Shown here in pieces: positions 57,640 to 64,000 of a DNA stretch of 64,000 nucleotides (the first letter of the stretch is position 1; each line of letters opens with the position of its first letter). Source of the DNA: Myroides albus. GTDB lineage: Bacteria; Bacteroidota; Bacteroidia; Flavobacteriales; Flavobacteriaceae. Under the pieces are notes generated by a model. That model worked only from the letters and a program-made list of their open reading frames with translations. It had not been told where the DNA came from and did no database searches. A program made the position numbers and the translations under genes. The stretch spans positions 29,971 to 93,970 of the forward strand of contig NZ_WMJX01000013.1 of the NCBI RefSeq assembly GCF_009711045.1. Reading direction: 5' to 3'.

Positions 57640-59193
57640 ATGGCAAAACAGAAATTGACACCGAGACAAAAGATGATTAACCTGATGTATTTAGTGTTCA
57701 TCGCTATGATGGCACTTCAAATGTCACGTGAGGTTTTATCAGCTTTTGGTATGGTGAACGAGAAGTTTGAGGAGACAACTACTGCTTTGGCAACAAATAA
57801 TGAGCTTGTATCTCTTAAACAATTGGAACAAAAAGCAGAGGATGATGCTGCAAAGTTCCGAGAGCCTTATAATAAGGCAAAACAAATTAAAGACATTACT
57901 GATGCTTTTGTTGTAAAAATTGGCGCGACAAAAGAGCTTATCGTTGAGAAATATAGAGAGGCTGATGGAAGTCTTCCTTTTGAAATGATGGATAAGAGTG
58001 ATGTTATTGATAATCTTTGGTTTAAAGGAGATAAATTGTCTGATGAAGGAAAGGCATTTATTGCAGATATTGAAGATTATAAGAATAAGATTAATACACT
58101 TTTAGGTGAAGATGTAGCATACAAAAATGTAAAGGAAAAGTTTAACAAGAACTTTGACTTGAACGATGTGAAGGATCGTAGTGGTGTGAAAAAACCATAC
58201 TTAAACTACAACTTCCTTGGGTTTCCTGCTGTGGCATCTTTGACTAAATTATCCGCTATGCAAAATGACGCCCGCGTTATGGAGCAGGATATGTATAATT
58301 TGTTGTTAGGAAATAAATTGATCGAAGCTGCTTCTATGAAGAATTATTCAGCATTGATTATTCCTGATAAATCTGTTTATTACGTAGGTGATAACTATTC
58401 AAGTACTGTTGCCTTAGGGCGCTATGACAATACAATCCCAAAGAAAGTATTTGTCAATGGCAAAGAAATAGACTTGAATAAATCGCTTCAAAATGGTCAG
58501 GTTAAATTGAACTTACCTGCTAATAGCGTAGGAGAACACAATTTCTCTGGTAAATTTGTATTCATTGAAGAAGGAGAAGAAGTACCAGTTGATTTTAAAG
58601 GATCATACGTAGTAGTTAGTAGACCAAATAGTGCAACGATATCAGCTGATAAGATGAACGTTGTTTATAGAGGAGTTGATAACCCGATTTCTATTTCATT
58701 TGCAGGTATTCCTGATAGTAAGGTAAATGCAAGTGCTCCTGGTTTAAGTAAGGTTGGAAATGGTAAATACGTTTTAAGACCTCAAGGAGGTAGAGAGGTT
58801 ACTATTAGTGTAACGGGTACATTTGACGACGGAAAAGGAGCTAAAGATTCTAAGGTATTTAGAATTAAAGATATTCCTTCTCCTCGTGGTACTGTTCGTG
58901 GTGAGTTTGCTGCTATTGGATCAAAAGAAAACCTGGAAAGGGTGAGTATCGGTGCGAAATTAGAAGATTTTGATTTCGACGTGAATCTAACAGTTAGTAG
59001 CTTTGTGGTTCAAATTCCTGGACAACCAAGTATTGTTGTACCTGGAAACAAGATGAACGATAGAGCTAAAGCAGCTATACGCAGAGCTCGTATAGGAGAT
59101 GTTGTAGTTATCTCTGATATTAAAGCAAAATTACAAGGTGGTGGTGACTATCAGTTGAAAAAAACGGCACCGTGTACTTTTGAAATTAAATAA
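57640..59193 (+). CDS. gldM: Gliding motility / type IX secretion protein GldM
   Basis: GldM pairs with GldL in the inner membrane and reaches through the periplasm to the GldK-GldN ring. The 517-residue protein starts with a characteristic MAKQKLTPRQKMINLMYL followed by one membrane helix (VFIAMMALQMSREVL), a helical first domain, and several beta-sandwich domains (SVYYVGDNYSSTVALGRYD; GVDNPISISFAGIP). It lies 26 bp after gldL. Confidence 0.96.
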   Translation: MAKQKLTPRQKMINLMYLVFIAMMALQMSREVLSAFGMVNEKFEETTTALATNNELVSLKQLEQKAEDDAAKFREPYNKAKQIKDITDAFVVKIGATKELIVEKYREADGSLPFEMMDKSDVIDNLWFKGDKLSDEGKAFIADIEDYKNKINTLLGEDVAYKNVKEKFNKNFDLNDVKDRSGVKKPYLNYNFLGFPAVASLTKLSAMQNDARVMEQDMYNLLLGNKLIEAASMKNYSALIIPDKSVYYVGDNYSSTVALGRYDNTIPKKVFVNGKEIDLNKSLQNGQVKLNLPANSVGEHNFSGKFVFIEEGEEVPVDFKGSYVVVSRPNSATISADKMNVVYRGVDNPISISFAGIPDSKVNASAPGLSKVGNGKYVLRPQGGREVTISVTGTFDDGKGAKDSKVFRIKDIPSPRGTVRGEFAAIGSKENLERVSIGAKLEDFDFDVNLTVSSFVVQIPGQPSIVVPGNKMNDRAKAAIRRARIGDVVVISDIKAKLQGGGDYQLKKTAPCTFEIK

Positions 59194-59231
59194 TTACTTC
59201 TTAATTTTAAAGAAAGAAAATTTAGAAAAAT

Positions 59232-60119
59232 ATGAATTGGAAAAATTTATCACTATTTGTAGTGTTTTCTCTGTTTTCAATAGGATCTTTTGCGCAATCG
59301 AACTTATTGAATGCTAAATCTGCTAGTGAAATCGGGCAAAAGTCTTTGTTAGATATTTTAGTTAAATCAGATGGGCCTATTCCTTATGGACAGGTTAATG
59401 ATAAAGATGTATTATTTGGTATTAAGGTATGGGAGAAAATCTCCTTGTCTGAAAAAGCAAATGAGTCATATTATTTCCCTATTGATGATACAGAAGATAG
59501 TGAGCATAAGTCATTATTCCAAGTGTTGTTAGATGGTGTTAAGTCTGGTGCTATTACTGAAGTATATGATAGTAGTGATTTTAAAGTACAACGTACTTTA
59601 AAAGATATCGAAGCTTCATTTGTTAAGGTTGATACAACTGACGTAGGTATTGAGTACCTTAATGCTGGAGAAGCTGTGCCAGATGAGTATATTGATCGTA
59701 CAGAATTGAGATCTTCTGACGTGAGTGCTTATCATATCTTAGGTATGTGGTATTTTGATCGCAATGAAGGACAATTGAGATATCGTTTATTGGGAATCGC
59801 TCCTGTTGTTGTAGATATTTATACAAAAGGTAGCGAAAATGAGAACTTCGTAGAGTTGTTTTGGATTTTCTTTGCAGATGCAAGAGATGTCTTATACCAA
59901 AGCTATGCGTTCAATCCTAAGAATCCAATGAATCCGATTAACTTTGATCACTTATTGAATTCAAGAAGATTTAGTGCTACTATTTATAAAGCAGATAACC
60001 AATATGGTGGTCGTCGTATAGATGAGTACATACAAGGTAATGATTTACAAAAATTGTTTGAAGGTGAAAGAATTAAAGAGTTAATTCGCAACCTGGAAGA
60101 CGATATGTGGAAATATTAA
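59232..60119 (+). CDS. gldN: Gliding motility / type IX secretion ring protein GldN
   Basis: GldN (PorN) is the periplasmic partner of GldK in the outer-membrane-associated ring. The 295-residue protein has a signal peptide ending SFAQ at residue 22 and matches family stretches such as GKVWEKISLSEKANESYYFP-like (KVWEKISLSEKANESYYFP) and HILGMWYFDRNEGQLRYRLL. It ends the gld operon, followed by a terminator. Confidence 0.95.
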   Translation: MNWKNLSLFVVFSLFSIGSFAQSNLLNAKSASEIGQKSLLDILVKSDGPIPYGQVNDKDVLFGIKVWEKISLSEKANESYYFPIDDTEDSEHKSLFQVLLDGVKSGAITEVYDSSDFKVQRTLKDIEASFVKVDTTDVGIEYLNAGEAVPDEYIDRTELRSSDVSAYHILGMWYFDRNEGQLRYRLLGIAPVVVDIYTKGSENENFVELFWIFFADARDVLYQSYAFNPKNPMNPINFDHLLNSRRFSATIYKADNQYGGRRIDEYIQGNDLQKLFEGERIKELIRNLEDDMWKY

Positions 60120-60155
60120 ACTAGGAATTACTAAATTTGTAGTAACTAATTTACT

Positions 60156-60200
60156 AAGCTCTTATCTAATTAAATTAGATAAGAGCTTTTGTTTTAATAG
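60156..60200 (+). terminator. Intrinsic terminator of the gld operon
   Basis: A perfect 16-bp stem (60156-60171 with 60173-60188) and T-rich tail, 36 bp after gldN. Confidence 0.88.
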
Positions 60201-60212
60201 TATGCGTGTATT

Positions 60213-61268
60213 ATGGTTGATTATATTGTTGTAGGTACAGGGTTGGCCGGTATCTGTTTCACTGAGAAATTAATTAGTGAAGGAAAAAGCTTTAAAGTGA
60301 TTGATAACGAAGGGCGTTCCTCATCATGGATTGCTGGAGGAATGTATAATCCTGTTGTACTCAAACGCTTTACGGAAGTGTGGAAGATAGATGAACAATT
60401 GGATATAGCTTTGCCCTTTTATCAGGGGTTAGAGAAGAAATTAGGAATTCAGTTTTTGTATCCTATGCCTTTGTTTAGACGTCTGTTATCTGTTGAAGAA
60501 CAAAATAATTGGTTTCACGCTGCGGACAAGCCTAATCTTGAAAGGTATTTGGCTCCTAAGTTGTCAAGGATGGATATCAATGGGGTGGAAGCTCCCTTTG
60601 GTTATGGAGAAGTGAAATATACGGGGTACTTGGAAACACACGATTTGATTACAAATTATCGCAACTATCTACATGAAAAGGATTGTTACCTCAAGGAGAG
60701 TTTTGACTTTGATCAGCTAACTTATTCAAGTGAATGCGTGACTTATAAAGGTATTCAAGCACGTCATATTGTTTTTGCTGAAGGTTATGGATTGTTGAAT
60801 AATCCCTTCTTTAAAGAGTTACCTTTGGATGGTACAAAAGGAGAATTAATGTTGGTGAAGATTCCTGACCTCAAGATTGACTTTATGTTGAAGGCTAATG
60901 TATTTATCATTCCAATTGGTAATGATATTTATAAAGTAGGAGCAACTTATAATTGGGAGGATAAGTCGGATGATCCCACACAGGAGGCTAAAGAAGAACT
61001 TATACAAGGCTTGAAGGATATTATCGATCTTGATTTTGAGATTGTTCTTCACACGGCTGGTGTTCGTCCTACAGTGAAAGACAGAAGACCTTTGTTGGGG
61101 AGAAGTTTGGAGTCAGATAGAATACATGTCTTAAACGGATTGGGTACTCGTGGAGTATTGTTAGGCCCTTTTGTAGCTAGTAAATTGTTTAATAATATAG
61201 AGAATGGTGAACCTTTAGATGAGCATTTATCCATTCATAGGTATAAAAAATTTAAAATAAAGAATTAA
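60213..61268 (+). CDS. FAD-dependent oxidoreductase (DAO family)
   Basis: The 351-residue protein opens with a dinucleotide-binding fold, VVGTGLAGICFTEKL, and later has the family stretch HTAGVRPTVKDRRPLLG followed by NGLGTRGVLLGPFVASKL, typical of D-amino-acid-oxidase-like flavoenzymes. No signal peptide is present. The substrate is unknown. It lies beyond the gld terminator and 6 bp before the ABC-F gene, so the two form an operon. Confidence 0.86.
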   Translation: MVDYIVVGTGLAGICFTEKLISEGKSFKVIDNEGRSSSWIAGGMYNPVVLKRFTEVWKIDEQLDIALPFYQGLEKKLGIQFLYPMPLFRRLLSVEEQNNWFHAADKPNLERYLAPKLSRMDINGVEAPFGYGEVKYTGYLETHDLITNYRNYLHEKDCYLKESFDFDQLTYSSECVTYKGIQARHIVFAEGYGLLNNPFFKELPLDGTKGELMLVKIPDLKIDFMLKANVFIIPIGNDIYKVGATYNWEDKSDDPTQEAKEELIQGLKDIIDLDFEIVLHTAGVRPTVKDRRPLLGRSLESDRIHVLNGLGTRGVLLGPFVASKLFNNIENGEPLDEHLSIHRYKKFKIKN

Positions 61269-61274
61269 TTATAT

Positions 61275-63200
61275 ATGTTGAATATTCATAATCTTTCTGT
61301 TTCTTTTTCAGGAGAGTATTTATTTGAAAGCGTTACATTTAAGATTGGCGCAGGTGATAGGGTTGGTTTAGTTGGAAAAAATGGAGCTGGTAAATCAACA
61401 ATGTTGAAGCTCCTGTCAGGAGATATTGAACCGGATACGGGTAGTATTGCAACTGATAAAGATTTAAAGATTGGGTTTCTTAGACAAGATATTGACTTTA
61501 TTCCAGGTCGCACAGTTTTGGAGGAGGCTTATCAAGCATTCGAGGAAATTAAGTTTGTCGAAAGTGAATTAGAGAAAGTTAATACAGCATTAACAGAACG
61601 CACAGATTATGAATCTGAGAGTTATGGTGAGTTAATCGAGAAATTGAGTGATTTAACTCATCGATTTGAAATAATCGGGGGGTATAATTATGTAGGAAAC
61701 ACTGAACGTGTATTACAAGGTTTAGGTTTTAAACGTGAGGAATTTAACAATCTGACTGATACCTTTTCAGGAGGATGGCGCATGCGAATTGAGTTAGCAA
61801 AGTTATTGCTTCAGAATAACGACGTCTTGCTACTGGATGAGCCTACTAACCACTTAGATATTGAAAGTATCATCTGGTTAGAGCAATTTTTGAGAACTTA
61901 TCCGGGAGCTGTTGTTATCATTTCCCACGATAAAATGTTTTTAGATAATGTGACTAATCGCACAATAGAGATTTCGTTAGGGAAGATTTACGATTTTAAT
62001 AAGCCTTATTCAGAGTACCTTGTATTGCGTGAAGAGCTACGTGAAATACAATTAGCTGCGCAAAAAAACCAAGCTAAAAAAATTGAAGAGACGGAGAAAT
62101 TAATAGAGAAATTTCGCTACAAGGCTACCAAGGCTTCGATGGCACAATCCCTAATTAAGCGATTGGATAAAGTAGAGCGTATCGAAGTAGATGAAGATGA
62201 CAACGCGGTGATGAATATTTCTTTCCCTGTGAGTATAGATCCTGGTAAAGTTGTTTTAGAGATTGACGGTGTAACTAAGCGCTTTGGCGATAAAGTTATT
62301 TTTAAAGATATTAATCTCTTAGTTGAAAGAGGAACTAAAATTGCATTTGTCGGACAGAACGGTCAAGGTAAATCGACTTTAATTAAGGCTGTTTTAAAGG
62401 AGTTTGAGTATGAAGGTACGATTAAGTTAGGTCACAATGTACAGATTGGTTATTTCGCTCAGAATCAAGCCGATTATTTGGATGGTGAAAAAACGATACT
62501 CGATACGATGTTAGATGCTGCAAGTGATGGTAATCGTGTGAAAGTGCGCGATATGCTTGGGGCATTCTTGTTTAGAGGAGATGATGTGGAGAAGAAAGTA
62601 AAAGTGCTTTCTGGAGGTGAGCGAAATAGATTGGCCTTGTGTAAAATGTTGTTATCTCCAATCAATGTATTGCTTATGGATGAGCCTACCAATCACTTAG
62701 ATATTAAATCTAAAAATGTATTGAAAGAGGCTTTGAGAAACTTTAAAGGAACTTTAGTATTGGTTTCCCACGATCGTGATTTCTTACAAGGTCTTACAGA
62801 GCTTGTTTATGAGTTTAAAGACCAAAAGATTAAAGAGTACTTAGGAGATATTAATTATTTCTTAGAAGAACGCAATGCTCAGAGTATGCGTGAAATTGAA
62901 AAGAAGACAGAGGTTGCAAATGTTGTAGATAAGACAGTAAAGAAAGAGGAGCAAAAGAGTCAATCTTTATCTTACGAAGATCAAAAGAAACAGAAGAGCC
63001 TTCAGAATAGGCTGAGTAAAATAGAAAGTGAAATAAGTGATCTTGAAAAGAGAATAGCTAAAGACGATGAGCGTTTAGCAGTTGATTACGAAAAGATGAT
63101 GAATGATGCTACATTCTTTAAGGATTATGAAGCTAAAAAGAAGAAAATAGATGACTTAATGGAAGAATGGGAAAGCATTCAAGAAGAATTATTGTCATAA
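61275..63200 (+). CDS. ABC-F family ATPase
   Basis: The 641-residue soluble protein carries two ABC domains without membrane segments. The first has Walker A GKNGAGKST, signature FSGGWRMR and Walker B LLLDEPTNHLD; the second GQNGQGKST, LSGGERNR and LLMDEPTNHLD. A charged interdomain linker (residues about 255-300) and a C-terminal coiled coil (about 560-640) fit the Uup/YdiF-like branch. ABC-F proteins act on ribosomes during translation; the sequence does not mark it as an antibiotic resistance type. Confidence 0.93.
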   Translation: MLNIHNLSVSFSGEYLFESVTFKIGAGDRVGLVGKNGAGKSTMLKLLSGDIEPDTGSIATDKDLKIGFLRQDIDFIPGRTVLEEAYQAFEEIKFVESELEKVNTALTERTDYESESYGELIEKLSDLTHRFEIIGGYNYVGNTERVLQGLGFKREEFNNLTDTFSGGWRMRIELAKLLLQNNDVLLLDEPTNHLDIESIIWLEQFLRTYPGAVVIISHDKMFLDNVTNRTIEISLGKIYDFNKPYSEYLVLREELREIQLAAQKNQAKKIEETEKLIEKFRYKATKASMAQSLIKRLDKVERIEVDEDDNAVMNISFPVSIDPGKVVLEIDGVTKRFGDKVIFKDINLLVERGTKIAFVGQNGQGKSTLIKAVLKEFEYEGTIKLGHNVQIGYFAQNQADYLDGEKTILDTMLDAASDGNRVKVRDMLGAFLFRGDDVEKKVKVLSGGERNRLALCKMLLSPINVLLMDEPTNHLDIKSKNVLKEALRNFKGTLVLVSHDRDFLQGLTELVYEFKDQKIKEYLGDINYFLEERNAQSMREIEKKTEVANVVDKTVKKEEQKSQSLSYEDQKKQKSLQNRLSKIESEISDLEKRIAKDDERLAVDYEKMMNDATFFKDYEAKKKKIDDLMEEWESIQEELLS

Positions 63201-63204
63201 AGCT

Positions 63205-63240
63205 AAAAAAGGGTTTACTTTTTAAAGTAAACCCTTTTTT
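63205..63240 (+). terminator. Intrinsic terminator of the oxidoreductase/ABC-F operon
   Basis: AAAAAAGGGTTTACTTT 63205-63221 and AAAGTAAACCCTTTTTT 63224-63240 form a 17-bp stem ending in T residues. Confidence 0.9.
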
Positions 63241-63280
63241 AATTAAGTAGGCGTAATAAAGTTATATGGTTATAAACAAA

Positions 63281-63306
63281 AAACCACTTGATGTAATAAG
63301 TGGTTT
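63281..63306 (-). terminator. Terminator of the first tRNA-fMet gene
   Basis: On the minus strand AAACCACTT and AAGTGGTTT form a stem followed by T residues, 10 bp beyond the tRNA 3' end. Confidence 0.78.
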
Positions 63307-63316
63307 AAAAGCTTAG

Positions 63317-63389
63317 TAGCGGGAACAGGACTCGAACCTGTGACCTTCGGGTTATGAGCCCGACGAGCTGCCTACTGCTCTATCCCGCG
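63317..63389 (-). tRNA. Initiator tRNA-fMet (anticodon CAT), copy 1
   Basis: A 73-nt cloverleaf with anticodon CAT (63356-63354). It is an initiator because position 1 is C against T at 72, leaving the end unpaired, and the anticodon stem carries GGG/CCC next to the loop. CCA is not encoded. Its own promoter box and terminator flank it. Confidence 0.94.
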
Positions 63390-63400
63390 ATATTGTGGTG

Positions 63401-63432
63401 CAAATGTAATGCGTTTTTTATCAATTGACAAA
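63401..63432 (-). promoter_or_regulatory. Promoter of tRNA-fMet copy 1
   Basis: On the minus strand TTTG (63432-63429), 20-bp spacer, TACATTTG (63408-63401), 12 bp before the tRNA. Confidence 0.82.
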
Positions 63433-63524
63433 TAAAGTCAATCTTAATGTAGTTTATAATTTGTAATCCTTTGAACAGCTGCTATAAAGGAGAGTAGGTA
63501 AGTTGCTAATTTGGATAAAATAAG

Positions 63525-63552
63525 AAAAGCCACTTCATTTGAAGTGGCTTTT
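63525..63552. terminator. Terminator of the second tRNA-fMet gene
   Basis: AAAAGCCACTTC 63525-63536 and GAAGTGGCTTTT 63541-63552 form a perfect stem with A and T tracts; it should work on the minus strand after copy 2. Confidence 0.82.
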
Positions 63553-63558
63553 TATTAG

Positions 63559-63631
63559 TAGCGGGAACAGGACTCGAACCTGTGACCTTCGGGTTATGAG
63601 CCCGACGAGCTGCCTACTGCTCTATCCCGCG
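63559..63631 (-). tRNA. Initiator tRNA-fMet (anticodon CAT), copy 2
   Basis: Identical over all 73 bases to copy 1. The 5' flank (about 20 bp, including the promoter box) is also the same, while the rest of the spacers differ. Confidence 0.94.
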
Positions 63632-63642
63632 ATATTGTGGTG

Positions 63643-63674
63643 CAAATGTAATACGATTATTTGGACTTTACAAA
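63643..63674 (-). promoter_or_regulatory. Promoter of tRNA-fMet copy 2
   Basis: On the minus strand TTTG (63674-63671), 20-bp spacer, TACATTTG (63650-63643), the same arrangement as copy 1. Confidence 0.82.
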
Positions 63675-63966
63675 TGTTTTTTATTAAAAAGCTTAATTAG
63701 TGTGAAAAGGGGGAGGGGGATTTTACTGTTATTCTACTAAAATAGGCGACTGTTGTAAATGTGATCGCTATAGGATTATTCACTGGAAAAATGAGTGTAG
63801 GCTAACTTTGCCAAATAACTTTCCCTGCTTAAGTAATAAGCTTAATATTATTTGTAAGATAAGGGAAATGAACTGTTAAGTTTTTAATCCAGTAAAATGG
63901 AAAAGTGAAAGTTTATAAAAAAGAAAAACCCCTAAAACCAAATGGAAGCGGTAATAAGGGCCTTAG
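63675..63966. other. Spacer between tRNA-fMet copies 2 and 3
   Basis: About 290 bp with no ORF. I see only a purine-rich run near 63707-63720 and no strong terminator for copy 3; a weak CCCTT/AGGGG pairing followed by T residues on the minus strand near 63925-63955 may serve. Confidence 0.4.
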
Positions 63967-64000
63967 TAGCGGGAACAGGACTCGAACCTGTGACCTTCGG
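63967..64000 (-). tRNA. Initiator tRNA-fMet, copy 3 (partial, cut by window end)
   Basis: The 34 bases present are identical to the 3' end of copies 1 and 2, from the discriminator to just before the anticodon. The 5' half lies outside the window. Confidence 0.85.

Overview
The window looks like a chromosomal segment of a low-GC member of the Bacteroidota, most probably the family Flavobacteriaceae; a Myroides-like genus is a guess. The reasons are a full gldKLMN gliding and type IX secretion cluster, a SusC/SusD pair, an 'SigABfr-type' short primary sigma factor of 287 residues, an FtsZ with a very long C-terminal linker ending in SFLHDNVD, lipoproteins with Ser/Asp-rich residues after the lipid cysteine, and promoters of the Bacteroidota form TTG-N19-21-TAnnTTTG seen before several genes on both strands. 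No prophage, integrase, transposase or CRISPR array is visible. Most of the window is core genome.

Layout. 0-6.5 kb: tyrS, then a SusC/SusD outer membrane uptake pair behind a hairpin-rich leader. 6.7-9 kb: small accessory genes (a LuxR-type regulator with a degenerate receiver, a ClbS/DfsB-like four-helix protein, a lipoprotein) and the first copy of an intergenic inverted repeat. 9-10.4 kb (minus strand): engB and an alpha/beta hydrolase. 10.6-26.5 kb: the division and cell wall (dcw) cluster mraZ-rsmH-ftsL-ftsI-murE-mraY-murD-ftsW-murG-murC-ftsQ-ftsA-ftsZ, tightly packed and preceded by three exact MraZ boxes. 26.5-31 kb: yqeY, tRNA-Arg(TCG), a lipoprotein, a CBS-pair protein, a GAF protein and rpsO, with a 1.1 kb gap holding the second repeat copy. 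31-36.2 kb: pnp, a trimethylamine monooxygenase-like FMO behind a run of five hairpins, and rpoD.

36.3-40.1 kb is the most interesting accessory locus: two paralogous 119-122 residue membrane-anchored proteins with an identical C-x9-C-x3-C motif flank an AraC-type regulator, followed by an MbnP-like lipoprotein and an MbnH/MauG-like dihaem lipoprotein. I infer a copper handling system, by analogy with MbnP/MbnH of methanotrophs. 40.1-50.4 kb: lysS, a Pmp3-like peptide, lipB, rpe, then on the minus strand groEL-groES and an envelope operon miaB-(sigma-54 activator)-lptE-TPR-secG. 50.4-51.7 kb: a 1.3 kb gene-free stretch with the third repeat copy and a nested inverted repeat.

51.7-63.2 kb: topA, a ureohydrolase-fold protein with eroded metal sites, gldK-gldL-gldM-gldN, an FAD oxidoreductase and an ABC-F ATPase. 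63.3-64 kb: three minus-strand initiator tRNA genes, the last cut by the window edge; the first two have the same promoter element, while the promoter of the third lies outside.

All calls come from reading the sequence by eye and from remembered family knowledge; no database search was run.
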